This document shows, piece by piece, positions 10,690 through 22,511 of a DNA stretch of 64,000 nt. This stretch comes from Sorex araneus (Eukaryota; Chordata; Mammalia; Eulipotyphla; Soricidae). Each line of letters begins with the position of its first letter. Position 1 is the first letter of the stretch. The DNA lies in assembly GCF_027595985.1 (NCBI RefSeq), contig NC_073307.1:48338509-48402508 (forward strand), read 5' to 3'. The notes under the pieces were generated by a model. That model was not told the DNA's origin, did not search any database, and saw nothing but the letters and a program-made list of their open reading frames with translations. Made by a program: the position numbers and the translations under genes.

Positions 10690-12650
10690 ATTTTTTAAAA
10701 TTTTATTGAATCACTGTGAGATAGTTACAAGAAATAGAGAAATTTAATTCCTTCTTGTTACATAAGTTCTGAGTGTTTTTGTAACTGGTTATTATTTCTT
10801 CGGTAAATATTTATTTATGTGAAACTCTGTATGTGCATTATTGTTTCAGTTATGAAGAATTTTCTAACTTCTTCATCTGTGAAATCTTGTGTTGCACCAT
10901 AAAATTTAAATGATTACCTGACCAAAGTATTCTTGTTTAGATGTTTATTTCAGTCACTGTATGGGTTTTATTAGAAATAAATGCCATCATTTTTGTGGGA
11001 GATTTTTAGGTAAAATATAGCTGTGCTCTTGATACTCTAAGAATAGCATATATTAGAGTTATCTGAGTAGTATATTTTAATAGAGTATCTCTAGTAGTAT
11101 ATCTGAGTAGTATATACTATGGTGTATATATGTAGAGTCAATCTAATAGTACTATCTATTATACTGTATACTACCTACTATCTATACTAATACTATATAC
11201 TGTCTAATAGTATATACAACCTAATAGTATATACTAAAATGAATTTTGTCATTTTAATTATGAAATTCCTTGGTGTTTTTCTCTTTGGTTTTATTATTTC
11301 TGGAACTCTTTAAACTTTCATTATCTGAAATATTAACTGATCTTTGGATTGGTGAGGTTACTCCATAGTCTTTCATATCTCCTCAGACTTTATAATTTGG
11401 ACGTTTATTTCTCTGTAGGCTTTCCCTAAATTAATTTTTATTTTTGAAATGTTTTTATTGTTTCTTTTGTTGCTTCTTATTTTTATATCATGTTGATTAG
11501 TTCCTCAGCTTCATCATTCTCTTTATTCCTTTTATTTATGTACTTATTTATCTACTTCAGCTGCCCTACTATGCTCCTTTGGAATTATTGCTGACCAAAA
11601 TTGTCTCATGCTTTGTCTTTTCTTTTTGTTCTACTGTTTTCTCAGTGAACCACTGTCTCACATAAATCCTCATCTGAGTGATTAGAGAGGTAAGGTGTGT
11701 TTACATTCTTCCAAGGCATTTGTCATTGTTGTTCTAGAAAATGTTTCTTCATTATAGTTGGTGCTATATCAACACTGGACTCTTTCCCTGGTTTAGAGGT
11801 TGAGCAGAGGTTTCTGGGTATATCTGAGAGATGATGGCGCAGCACTCTCATAAGTCCTTCAGCACACTGCCTTTTGGAGTCATTATCTGGAGACTAACAA
11901 AGCATGATTGTTGGTGTTCCAGCTTCTGGACTTCCTTCCCAGGTAGAGAGTGCAGGGCATAAGTTATTGTGGACTATATATGGGCCAGACAGGATAGGCT
12001 GGATAAAGATATAGAATATTATCTAAGTCATGATTTATTAGTGTTAAACCCATTAGTAGCATTATGAAATCAATATAAACAGTTCTTTTTATATTATAAA
12101 GCTAAAAATAATATTTATTATTATGTTTGTTAAATATTCTCCTCCTGAGCTCTGGTAATGAATATTCTGCATTCCATTGTGTTATAGAGAAGTGCAGGAC
12201 AACTGAATGGAAAAGAAGATATTTATTGAAAGATCTTTATGAACAGAATTTAAATTGAGACAAATTGAGATAAGTTCAAGTAGTGAATTTGAGAGGTCTG
12301 ATTTTATGCCAAATGCATTGAGATGATGTAATAGTTTATGTATTTATAGTAGCTTTTTCCAGTAATCTTATACTTATTCATGAGGGAGGATTAATTGAAG
12401 TACATATAATTGTATGTACAGAAAACAGGGGAGAATCATCATGAAGAATTTTTTGGTCTGGTAATGACATGGATGTGAGTAAAGATCAAGAAGGATACAC
12501 AGTGCAGTCTCCAACTGGCTATCACTACAGTTAGGAGCACTTGTCAGTGGAAAATTGACCTCAAATTCTATTTCACCGTTATCAGCTAAATGAGTCTATT
12601 GACAGGGCTCTGGGAAGAGATGTCAGGCATCTCTAAAGTATAGGTTACAG
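10690..12650. other. No gene recognised; AT-rich, possibly ancient LINE debris
   Basis: A fragment like an L1 3' end (TTTTATTGAATCACTGTGAG) occurs at 10702-10721. The rest has no recognisable element and no long ORF. 11030-11245 is an imperfect repeat of AGTATATACT-like units. Confidence 0.5.
11030..11245. repeat. Imperfect AT-rich tandem and palindromic repeat
   Basis: Repeated CTGAGTAGTATAT and CTAATAGTATATAC motifs, several self-complementary, over about 215 bases. Confidence 0.7.
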
Positions 12651-12651
12651 G

Positions 12652-12900
12652 CCAGCCTATAGCACAGCGGGTAGTGCATTTGCCTTGCACGTGGCCAACC
12701 CGGGTTCAGTTCCTCTGTCCCTCTCAGAGAGCTCCGCAAGCTACCGAGAGTATCCCGCCCTCACAGCAGAGCCTGGCAAACAACCCGTGGCGTATTTGAT
12801 ATGCCAAAAACAGTAACAACAAGTCTCACAATGGAGACGTTACTGGTGCCCACTTGAGCAAATCTATGAACAAGGGGACAACAGTGCTACAGTACTACAA
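12652..12900 (+). mobile_element. Long-tail SINE, nearly full length
   Basis: Head with A box (TAGCACAGCGG) and B-box-like GGTTCAGTTCC, then the complete long tail to GACAACAGTGCTACAGTACTA. Confidence 0.94.
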
Positions 12901-13109
12901 CTCAGCAGAAACTTACATTTTTTGAATGGAAAAGAAAAAAGGCACAGTTGCAAAAGGCTGTGAGGCTGTGACAGTTGCTGTGAATTTGATAATGTCCAAT
13001 ATTAAAATGATTCACAAAAAGTTATTCTGCTGTGACTTATATATTTAATTTTGCACGATGATTTCAAGGTTTATGCATATGATACCAAGTGCCATAATTT
13101 ATTTCCTTT

Positions 13110-13252
13110 AGGGTATCCCCTCCACATGGTAGAGCCTGGCAAGTTGCTTGTGGCATATTCGATATGCCAAAAACAGTAACAAGTCTCACAATGGAGACAT
13201 TACTGGTGCCCGCTCAAGCAAATCGATGAATAACGGGATGATAGTGCTATTT
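13110..13252 (+). mobile_element. Long-tail SINE, 5'-truncated
   Basis: Only the tail is present, from TATCCC...GGTAGAGCCTGGCAAG to GGGATGATAGTGCTA. The head is absent. Confidence 0.9.
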
Positions 13253-13435
13253 AAAAACAGAATGATATCCTGTTGAAGATTTTTGTCATATTTTGGTTAT
13301 CCATTTCACAATCAAAGGATATTTATTATATTCCTTCTAAATTTGGGAACTTGTGAATAATATGGTTATATGCATAAGTATGCAAAAACCTCTTTGGGTC
13401 TTTGTTTAAATTCTTCACATAGATCAAGAGTAGAG

Positions 13436-13605
13436 GGGCTGGAGCATTAGACAGAGGGTAGGGGAGAGGTTTGCCTTGCATGCAATTGATTCAGGTTCTA
13501 TCCCTGACATCCTATATGGTGCCCTGAGCTATGCCAGGAATGTTTACTGAGCTCAGGCCAGGATTAAGCCCTGAGCACTGCCAGGTTGGCCAAAAATTAA
13601 AACAA
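13436..13605 (+). mobile_element. Short-tail SINE, diverged
   Basis: Starts GGGGCTGGAGCATTAGACAG and keeps the tail order (CCTATATGGTGCCC, CCAGGATTAAGCCCTGAGCA) to an A-rich end. Confidence 0.88.
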
Positions 13606-13671
13606 AAACAAAAATGTAAGGAAGAAATTGTTGTCATGCCATACAATAATTATATTTTTATTATTTTATTT

Positions 13672-13838
13672 TAGGCTTTGGGGTCAGACCTGGTGATGTT
13701 CATGGGTTACTGCTGGCTCTGTGCTCAGGAATTACTCCTGGAGATCTTGGGGGACCATGTGGAATGTTGGGGATTGAACCTGGGTCAGCTATGTGCAAGG
13801 CAAGCACCCTACCCACTGTACTATCTCTACAACCTCAG
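13672..13838 (-). mobile_element. Short-tail SINE
   Basis: Reverse-strand element with tail and head blocks (GGGGGACCATGTGGAATG, GGGGATTGAACCTGGG, GTGCAAGGCAAGCACCCTAC) in order. Confidence 0.92.
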
Positions 13839-13857
13839 TAATTACGTTATATATATA

Positions 13858-13899
13858 TTTATACATATATTCTCAATCACCGTGAGATATAGTTACAAA
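13858..13899 (-). mobile_element. Terminal 3' end of an older L1, split by the full-length L1
   Basis: Reads as the reverse complement of an L1 end (TCAATCACCGTGAGATATAGTTAC). The rest of this older L1 resumes at 20273. TTACAAA at 13893-13899 and 20273-20279 is the likely target duplication of the young L1. Confidence 0.75.
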
Positions 13900-14390
13900 T
13901 TTTACTTTTTTATATTTTATCATTTTTTTAAATTCTTTTATTGATTCACCATGTTTGAAAGTTACAAAGCTTTCAGGTTTAAGTCTCAGTTATACAATAC
14001 TCAAACACCCATCCCTTCACCAGTGCACATATTCCACCACCAAGTATCACGATATACCTCCCTCCTTCCCCCCACCTCCCCAGCCTCCCACCCCGCATGT
14101 ATAACTGGTAAATTTCACTTTACTTTCATTTTACTTTGATTACATTCAATATTTAAACAAAAAAATTCACTGTTATTGATTTGAAGTTTCTCCCCCCTAA
14201 AGTCGATCTGCTGAAATGAAAGCATTTGGTAATTTGTTTTCCATTGCTGAGAATGAAGAGATATGAGGTCAGGAGGCCACACTAGCAGCAGCATAGTTTT
14301 GGATTTCCGTATTTTAGTAGTTTAGTAACTAAGTCCAGAGAAATGTCTGCCAGGAATCGCAACATTGTAAGCTTGTACCTCTCAGCTACT

Positions 14391-17300
14391 TTATATTCCA
14401 CATATGAGTGCGATCTTTCTATATCTGTTTCTTTCTTTCTGACTCATTTCACTCAGCATGATACTTTCCATGTTGATCCACTTATATGCAAATTTCATGA
14501 CTTCATGTTTTCTGACAGCTACATAGTATTCCATTGTGTAAATATACCAGAGTTCCTTTAGCCAATCATCTGTTTTCAGGCACTCTGGTTTTTTCCATAT
14601 TGTGGCTATTGTAAACAGAGCGGCAATGAACACGGAAATGCAGATGTCATCTCTACAATACCTTTTTGCCTCTCCGGGATATATTCCCAGGAGTGGTATT
14701 GCTGGGTCAAATGGGAGCTCAATTTCTAACTTTTTGAGAATCGTCCATATTGTTTTCCAAAAGGGCTGAACCAGTCAGCATTCCCACCAGCAGTGAAGGA
14801 GAGTCCCTTTCTCCCCACATCCACGCCAACACCGGTTGCTTTTGTTTTTTTGGGATGTTGGCCAGTCTCTGTGGTGTGAGATGATATCTCATTGTTGTTT
14901 TGATCTGCATCTCCCTGATGATTAGTGATGTTGAACATTTTCTCATGTGCCTCTGAGCCATTCGGATTTCTTCTTTGGAAAAGTTTCTGTTCATTTCGTC
15001 ACCCCATTTTTTGATCGGGTTGGCAGTTTTCTTCTTGTGGAGTTCAACCAGTGCATTGTATATCCTTGTTATCAACCCTTTATCGGATGGGTACTGCATA
15101 AATATCCTTTCCCATTGTGTAGATTGTCTTTGTATTTTGGTCACTGTTTCTTTTGAGTTGCAGAAGCTTCTTAGTTTGAGATAGACCCATTTATTTATCT
15201 TTGTTTTCACTTGCCTGGCCAGTGGCGTGTCAGCTTTGAAGATACCTTTGGCTTCAATGTTGTGGAGTGTGCGTTCCCCCGGAGATCTCTCCAACCCGCG
15301 GAGAGAGAACAGTGGAAAGCGCTCCTAATTGGGTGGATTCTATGAGCAGTCCCGATCTGAAAATAAAACTGGTGAGGTTAGTAAACAGGGGGCTCAAGAC
15401 GATATGTGCCGATCAAGAGCGTCTTTATTGGCAGCCATGCTGGTTTTATACCTTTCTTAGCAGGGGGTTGGTACATGAGTTGTCAATCATCAGGGAGGTG
15501 TTTTCTCAGACCAAATAAGGAAAAGTTCGGGGTGTTATTTGGTGGGCTTACAACATTCTCCAAGAGTAGGTTGAGAAATAGTGGGGAGGGGAAGACAAGG
15601 GTTTATCTGGCAAGAGCATCTGTCAGGAGGAATGCACAAGGCTTTTAGTGTAGAGGAAGGCATTCTACTTTATGGGCTTTTTGGGGTCTCGTGGTTAACT
15701 GCCCTGGGCTACTTTTACTTCTTGAGTTTAGCTATTTCCTTTGTCACAAGGGCACCTGTGCCTCAGGTTATGCAAACGCCGGTAATGGAATTTTCCGGTT
15801 TGTCCAGAGTAAAGGTTTCGGGGTCCTCTTTTGTTCAGGGTCCTGAACAGTCCCCAACAGTGGAGGGTTTTGCCGACCTTATCTTCAATGTACCTTAGGG
15901 ATTCTGGTCTGATGTTGAGGTCTTTAATCCATTTTGATCTGATTTTTGTACACGGTGATAGATGGAGGTCTAAGCCCATTTTTTTGCATGTAGCTGTCCA
16001 GTTTTGCCAGCACAGTTTGTTAAACATGCTTTCCTTGCTCCACTTCACGTTTCTTGCTCCCTTATCAAAGATTAGATGATCATATATTTGGGGGTGTATG
16101 TTCCATTGTTCTGCAGCTCTGCCTTTGTTCCAGTACCATGCTGTTTAATGACTACAGCTTTGTAGTAGAGTTGGAAGTTGGGGAGGTTGATTCCTCCCAT
16201 TTTCTTTTTCCCAAGGATTGCTTTAGCTATTCGTGGGGGCTTATTGTTCCATATGAATTTCAGGAGCGCTTGCTCCATTTCTTTGAAGAATGTCAAGGGT
16301 AACTCTATAGGGATTGCATTGAGTTTGTACAATGCTTTGGGGAGAATTGCTATTTTGACAATATTAATTCTTCCAATCCATGAGCAGGGGATGTCTTTCC
16401 ATTTCCTCGTGTCCTCTTTTATTTCCTGAAGTAGTGTTTTATAGTTTTCATTATACAAGTCCTTTACCTCCTTTGTTAAGCTGATTCCGAGGTACTTGAT
16501 TTTTTGAGGCGCAATTGTGAACGGGATTGCTTTTCTCAGGTCACTTTCTTCTCTCTCATTATTTGCATATAGGAAAGCCATGGACTTTTGGGTATTGATT
16601 CTATAGCCTGCAACTTTACTATACGACTCTATTGTTTCTAGGAGTTTCTTGGTAGAGGTTTTAGGGTTCCCTAGGTATAGTATCATATCATCTGCGAATA
16701 GTGAGAGCTTGATTTCTTTCTTTCCTACCTGAATGCCCTTAATATCTTTTTCTTGCCTAATCGCTATTGCAAGTACTTCCAGTACTATATTGAACAGAAG
16801 TGGAGAGAGTGGGCATCCTTGTCTCATCCCTGTTCTCAGAGGGAAGGCTCTTAGTTTTTCCCCATTGAGGACAATGCTTGCCATAGGCTTGTGATAAATG
16901 GCTTTGACTATATTGAGGAAGGTCCCTTCTATACCCATTTTGGCGAGTGTTCTCATTATAAACGGATGCTGGATCTTGTCAAATGCTTTCTCTGCATCTA
17001 TTGATATGATTATATGATTTTTATTTTTTCTTTTGTTGATATGATGGATTATGTTGATTGATTTCCGGATGTTAAACCATCCTTGCATCCCCGGGATGAA
17101 TCCCACTTGGTCGTGGTGTATGATCTTTTTGATGAGTTGTTGAATTCTATTTGCTAATATTTTGTTGAAGATCTTCGCATCTGTGTTCATCAGGGATGTT
17201 GGCCTGTAGTTTTCTTTTTTTGTGGTGTCTTTGTTTGCTTTTGGTATTAGGGAGATATGAGCCTCATAGAAACTGTTTGGGAGGGTTTCTGTTTCTTCAA

Positions 17301-18787
17301 TTTCCTGGAAAAGCTTGAGAAGGACTGGCAAAAGATCCTCTTTAAATGTTTGGAAGAACTCGCTAGTGAATCCGTCTGGACCAGGGCTTTTGTTTTTGGG
17401 AAGACTTTTGATTGCCATTTCAATTTCCTTGATGTTATTTGGACTATTCAGGTACTCCAGGTCTTCTTGGTTCAGCCTTGGGAGATTATAGGAGTCGAGG
17501 AATTTATCCATTTCTTCTAGGTTCTCTTGTTTCGTGGCATAGACATTTTCAAAGTAGTCTCTGATGATCTTTTGAATTTCACTGGTTTCTGTTGTGATGT
17601 TCCCCTTTTCATTTCTGATTCAGCTTATAAGGATTCTCTCTCTCTCTTTCTTTGTGAGTCTTGCTAGTGGTTTATCAATCTTGTTTATTTTCTTGAAGAA
17701 CCAGCTCTTGGTTTCATTGATCTTTCGGATTGTCTTTTGGGTTTCCATGTCGTTAATTTCTGCTCTAAGTTTTATTATCTCTTTCCTTCTGCCTGGTTTG
17801 GGCTATTTTGTTGGTCTTTTTCTAAGGTCTTGAGCTGTGAAGTCAAGTTATTTATGTGGGCCCTTTCTTCCTTCCTGAGGTATGCTTGCAGAGCTATAAA
17901 TTTTCCCCTTAAAACAGCTTTAGCTGCATCCCACAGGTTCTGGGAGCTCGTGTCTACATTCTCATTTGTTTCTAGGTACCTTTTGATTTCTTCCTTGATT
18001 TCCTTCCTGACCCACTCATTGCTCAATATTGAGTTATTTAATTTCCAGGTGTTTGATTTGGTTTTCTGCATCTGTCCACGATTAAGTTTTATCTTCAGTG
18101 CATCATGGTCTGAAAAGATAGCTGGTACAATGTCTATCTTGTTGATTCTGTTGAGGTATGCTGTGTGGCCCAGCGCATGGTCTATTCTGGAAAATGTTCC
18201 ATGTGCACTGGAAAGGAATGTGTATTCCTTTTTTGGGGGATATAAAGCCCTGTATAGATCTATTAGCCCTCTCTCTTCTATTTCTTCCTTCACAGCCAGT
18301 ATTTTCTTGGTGAGTTTTAATCTTCTTGATCTGTCTAGAGGAGACAGTGCGGTGTTGAAGTCTCCAACTACTATTGTGTTGCTCGAGATGTCCTTCTTAA
18401 GGTCTCTTAGCAGCTGTTGTAGGTATTTAGCTGGTCCCTTATTGGGTGCTTAGACATTTAGGAGTGTGATTTCTTCCTGACGTACACATCCCGTGATTAA
18501 TAAAAAGTGGCCTTCACTATCCCTCCTAATCTTTTCAACTTGAAGTCTATGTTGTCCGATACTAGTAAAGCCACCCCAGCTTTCTTGAGGGAGTTGTTTG
18601 CTTGCAGGATTGTTTTCCATCCTTTGACTTTGAGTCTGTGTTTGTTCTGGCTATTCAGATGTGTTTCTTGCAGGCAGCAGAATGTTGGGTTCAGTCTTTG
18701 AATCCATTTTGCCAGTCTGTGTCTCTTAATTGGTGAATTCAGATCATTGACATTAAGGGAGATTATTGTTATGGGACTTTGTGCCAT
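14391..18787 (-). pseudogene. L1 ORF2 (endonuclease and reverse transcriptase), multiply broken
   Basis: ORF2p nicks target DNA and copies L1 RNA. On the reverse strand: the endonuclease N-terminus starts at 18787 (SLNVNDLNSPIKRHRL and QETHL visible) with a stop at 18497; the endonuclease end and linker are at 18293-17775 ([11 protein letters not shown]); the reverse transcriptase is the longest open piece at 17511-16072, with IDAEKAFD at residues 171-178, [11 protein letters not shown] at 230-240 and the catalytic FADD at 272-275. The frame is then cut by an LTR (15268-15859); the C-terminal part continues at 15261-14719 and 14633-14391. Without the LTR the span is about 1266 codons, normal for L1. 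Stops and frame changes leave at least five separate pieces. Confidence 0.92.
15268..15859 (-). mobile_element. Solo LTR (592 bp) inserted in L1 ORF2
   Basis: Flanked by GTGGAG at 15262-15267 and 15860-15865, a 6-bp target duplication. On the - strand it starts TGTTGGGG and ends GCACA, the TG...CA form of retroviral LTRs, with AATAAA near 15425 followed by a plausible R/U5 region. No internal retroviral sequence is present. Six-base duplications are typical of betaretrovirus-like (class II) elements, but class cannot be proved without a primer-binding site. It is not closely similar to the 1.0-1.2-kb LTR family elsewhere in the window. Confidence 0.92.
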
Positions 18788-18830
18788 CTTTGTGCAAGGG
18801 TTTGTTGTGCTTGTAGGGGTTGTTCTTGTC

Positions 18831-19760
18831 TTACAATAGCCCCTTTAGTGCTTCTTTTAGGTTTGGTTTTGAGTCTATGAATTTCCTGAGCTGTTGTTTA
18901 TCCCCAAAGTAGTGTATGATTTCTTCTAGTTTGAATGAGAGTTTAGCCGGATAAAATATTTTTGGTGAAGCATTGATTTCATTGAGTTTTTTCACTATAT
19001 CCCACCATTGCCTTTGAGCTTGGAGAGTTTCCTCTGATAGATCTGCTGTGAGTCTAAGGGGTGCTCCTTTGTATGCAATTTCCTTCTTGGATCTTGCTGC
19101 TTGCAGTATTGTGTCTCTCTGGATGATGTCCGTCTTTGTAACTATGATATGTTTTGGAGTTTTTCTGTTAGGATCTCTTTTAGCTGGCACCCTTCGGGCA
19201 CCTTGAATCTGGATGCCCGCATTGTCCAGCTGTGGGAAGTTTTCCGCAATGATTTCTTTGACTGTGTCTTTTTCGTTGGGGTTGGTTCCCTGTGGTTCTT
19301 GTAGTCCAATGATTCTAATGTTGTTCCTCTTGAAATCATCCCCTAGGACTCTGATTCTGGCTAGAGCTATTTTGAGGTCTTTTGCCATGGTTTGTTGTTG
19401 CCTGTAGGCCTCTTGCAGCTCATCTTCAATCATACTGATTCAGTCTTCGGCTGCAGTCATCCTATTGTTAAGGGCAGCCAGAGAGTTTTTGATTTCATGT
19501 ACCGAATCCTTCATTTCTTTTTGAAGGTTTTTTATTTCTGCTCTCATTTCTTCCCGTATTTTGTCGGCTGTCTGTTGTATTGTTTCTGCCAGGTCTTCCT
19601 TGAAGTTGTCCATCTTTGCATTGAGTTCATTGAACATGTTGAGGATTTCAACTCTGAATTCTTTCTCAGAGAGGTCAAGTTTGTAGGAAATGCCCATTGA
19701 GGTTTGCGGACTCCTTTGATTGTCCTCTGCTTGCAATGGGGATTTTCGCTGTTTCTTCAT
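18831..19760 (-). pseudogene. L1 ORF1 (RNA-binding chaperone), one premature stop
   Basis: ORF1p is the RNA-binding trimeric partner of L1 RNA. The reading frame covers 309 codons plus a stop. Residues 1-106 (19760-19443) include the coiled-coil part, with heptad-like runs such as FNELNAKMDNFKEDLAETI. A TGA at 19442-19440 interrupts it, and the same frame continues at once, with methionine 19433 and 200 further residues covering the RRM (RIIGLQEP...) and the C-terminal domain (LRLTADLSEETLQAQRQWW). A CpG transition would explain the TGA. No frameshift is seen, so this ORF is one substitution from open. Confidence 0.9.
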
Positions 19761-20272
19761 GTTGTTGTGGTGGTATGAAAGAGGGCCCTTGAAGATGAGT
19801 ATCGCTGTTTCCTTTTGTTGCGAAAAAGGATTGTGGATAGGCTCAGTTAATAGTGGTTGGCTTTTTACTTGCAGGTTGTAGAACCTGGTCTCCTACTGAG
19901 ATGTTTCCTTAAATCCTTATGTGAAGTCTTGTGTTTTATTGTCCTACTGCTTGTGAATAGCTAGGATGTTAGTCTTGGATAGGATGTTGAGGAAACTACC
20001 TGCCGCCGCGTTAGTGGGTGCCGGCTGGTAATGAGGCCACGCCCACTTTTCTTAGGCCACGCCCCCTGACGATTAGGCCATGCCCCCTTCCCACAACCCG
20101 ACAGTGGTCAAGGGGCTGCGGTCAGCGTGCTGGCCACTCGTAAGGCAGTCTGGAGGAGAGGGAAGCCCGGGGTGCTCAGAGCCGCGGAGCAGGCTGGGTC
20201 CGGAAGGGCGGGTCGAGGGAGTGTCACAGACCTTTGCCACTCTGCCAGCAGTCCGGAGGGGAGGGAAGCCCC
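19761..20272 (-). promoter_or_regulatory. L1 5' UTR (likely internal promoter)
   Basis: GC-rich stretch between the outer target duplication and the ORF1 start, with CpGs and repeated GGCCACGCCC blocks at 20030-20090 resembling GC boxes. L1 5' UTRs contain an internal RNA polymerase II promoter; activity here is inferred only. Confidence 0.6.
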
Positions 20273-21167
20273 TTACAAAGTTTTCATGATTGAGTTTCAG
20301 TCATACAATGATCAAGCACCCATCCTTCCACCAGTGTACATTTTCCACCACCCGTGTTCCCAATATCCCTCCCGCCATCCCCACCCGACCCGGCCCTATG
20401 TCTCTGTGACAGACACCTTTCTTCTGACTCTCTACTTCGGGGCATTATGGTTTGCAATAAAGATACTGAGAGGCCATCATATTTGGTCCTTAGTCTACTT
20501 TCAGCACATATCTCCTATCCTGAGTCATCCCTTCACCATCATTGACTTAGTGATCCCTTCTCTATCCCAGCTGCTTTCTGCCCCAGCTTGTGAGGCAGGC
20601 TTCCAAGCATGGAGCAATCTTCTGACCCTTGTCTCTATTGTCCTTGGGTGTTAGTCTCATATTATGTAATTTTATATTCCACAAATGAGTGCAGTCATTC
20701 TGTGTCTGTCCCTCTCTTTCTGACTCATTTTACTTAGCATGATACTCTCCCTGTTCATCCACTTATAAGAAAATTTCATGACTTCATCTTTCCTAACAGC
20801 TGCAAAGTATTACATTGTGTAGATGTACCATGATTTATTTACCCAGTCATCTGTTTAGGGATGCTTTGCAGGTTGTTTTCAGATTCTGGCTATTGTGAAC
20901 AGTGTTGCAATGAACATACAGGTGCAGAGGTCATTTCTAATGTGCTTTTTTTGCACTCCCAGGATATATTCCCAGAAGTGGTATTGCTGGGGTATATGGA
21001 AGCTCAGTTTCTATTTTTTAAGGAATGCTCATATTGTTTTCCAGAAGGGCTGCACTAGTTCTTCTGGAGCATTCCCACCAACAATGAAAGAGTCCCATTC
21101 TCCCCACATCTGCACCAGCACTGATTGTTTATGCTCTTTTTGATGTGTGCCAGTCTCTGTGGTGTAA
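20273..21167 (-). mobile_element. Older L1, 3' UTR and end of ORF2
   Basis: Continuation of the L1 end at 13858-13899. Reverse-strand blocks match the younger L1 3' UTR and the ORF2 C-terminal region (compare 14390-14880). It breaks off at 21167, where an LTR begins. Confidence 0.85.
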
Positions 21168-21500
21168 TGTAGGATAATGTTGCTTTGTCCTTTCTCCTTT
21201 GTCACAAGGAGCTTAGGTTTATTGGGTTATACCCATCACAATGCTCCCGAAGCACTCCCATTTCCTCGGTATTTATCTTTAATTTCTCTATGCTCTGCTT
21301 TCTCTATGTGTTAATCACTCATTTTCCCTAACCAGAGCATGTGACTTGTAAGGTCAGATCCTTCTAAGGACTCTGGATTCTGTCCTTGTAAGCGAAATAT
21401 TGCTTTTCTCTTTCCCTTATGTCCTTTGCATACTTTACTTTAGAGCAATGTCCTTCTTGTATAGATATGAGAAGACAGTCAATGCTATGCTTTTGTAACT
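21168..21500 (+). mobile_element. LTR fragment, 5' part only (same family as 59967-61179)
   Basis: Begins TGTAGGATAATG like the 59967 LTR and stays similar through TTGTAACTTGGG near 21497, then the match ends. The 3' two-thirds is missing and no target duplication can be shown. It interrupts the older L1. Confidence 0.85.
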
Positions 21501-21815
21501 TGGGCTATGATCCAAAGACTGAGAAATAAAGTTCCTGGAAGAGAGCAAAATAGGCCTCGTTCATGAGTGAATCTTCTGTATAACTGCATTCTAAATGTTA
21601 GAATTCCTTTAGTCACCTTTAATATTCTACAGCACTGATGTCCCAAGAGTAGCACACAATATTTGGTTGGGTTTAACAAGCATGTTAGTAATCTTTTATA
21701 AAAGGGATGAAATATAGCAGTCTTCACACACTTTCCTCTAAGGAAACATTATTGAACCATTTTTAGCAGATTATTTATAATAAGCTATACAAAATTAATT
21801 GCTTTGATTCAGCTT
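21501..21815. other. No recognised feature
   Basis: Sequence between the LTR fragment and L1 tails. I recognise no repeat or coding signal. Confidence 0.5.
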
Positions 21816-21960
21816 TGGGGGCTACGGTTTGGGATTGGTGGTGTAAACATTCGAAATGTGGTGGGAAGGTGCAATGGTGGTGGAATTGGTGTTTGAATAT
21901 TAACTATAATGAATTATTGTGAACACATAAAAATAAAATAACATTAGGAAAAAAATTAAA
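21816..21960 (+). mobile_element. L1-like 3' end with A-rich tail
   Basis: G-rich, then GGTGGTGGAATTGGTGTTTG, an AT-rich end and AAAATAAAATAA. This matches forward L1 3' ends such as 31550-31640. Confidence 0.6.
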
Positions 21961-21984
21961 CAATTAGTGTTAGTGGTGCGTAGC

Positions 21985-22511
21985 AAATGAGAAATTTCAT
22001 TCACTGTTGGTGGGAATATCACCTGGTTCAACCTGTATTGAAGGCAGTATATAAGTCCCTGTCAAAAAAAGTCATTCTTGAAATCATCTATTTGACTTCT
22101 TGGCACCTTTCCCTAAAAAAAAGGGAACATTAATTTGAAAAGATACAGGCACAATCTATGTTTATTGTAGTGTTTAGTAAAATGTATCACTATCAAGATT
22201 TGGAAGCAATCCAAATGTACAAGGACAAATGACTGAATCAGGAGGTTGCAATTTATATGCTTAATGTATTACTATGCATCTGTAAGAGAAGAATAAATCA
22301 TGAATTTCACCACACTGTCAATTGCACTGGAGAGTATCATGTTTTGCTGTAAGTCAGAGGGAACAGAAAAAAAATACCATATGATCCTACTCATCTTTGG
22401 ATTATAGAGAGACAAAACATGGAAATAGACTGTGGAACAATAAGCTTCCCGTGGCACTGATTTAAAAGCATATTAAATATACAAAACATATTAAAAACAA
22501 ACACTGAGGAG
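21985..22511 (+). mobile_element. L1 fragment, ORF2 C-terminus and 3' UTR, decayed; continues at 23656
   Basis: Forward blocks TTTCATTCACTGTTGGTGGG and CATATGATCCTACTCATC are typical of the end of L1 ORF2. It is cut at 22511 by an LTR with a 6-bp duplication (GAGGAG) and resumes at 23656. Confidence 0.75.

Larger units (their letters stand above)
13900..20272 (-). mobile_element. Structurally full-length L1 LINE, inactivated, with a solo LTR inside
   Basis: A complete L1 layout on the reverse strand: short GC-rich 5' UTR (20272-19761), ORF1 (19760-18831), ORF2 (18787-14391) and 3' UTR with A-rich tail (14390-13900). Without the LTR it is about 5.8 kb. The flanking TTACAAA repeat indicates normal target-primed insertion, here into the 3' UTR of an older L1. 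ORF1 has one stop codon and ORF2 has several breaks plus the LTR, so it cannot move by itself. It is the best L1 reference for the fragments in this window. Confidence 0.93.

Noticed and set aside
15268-15859. A retroviral gene inside the L1
   Set aside because: Only LTR sequence is present, with no gag, pol or env; frames there are short and overlap.
17737-18453. A 238-residue + strand open frame
   Set aside because: It is the antisense of L1 ORF2; the reverse frame carries the endonuclease and linker motifs.
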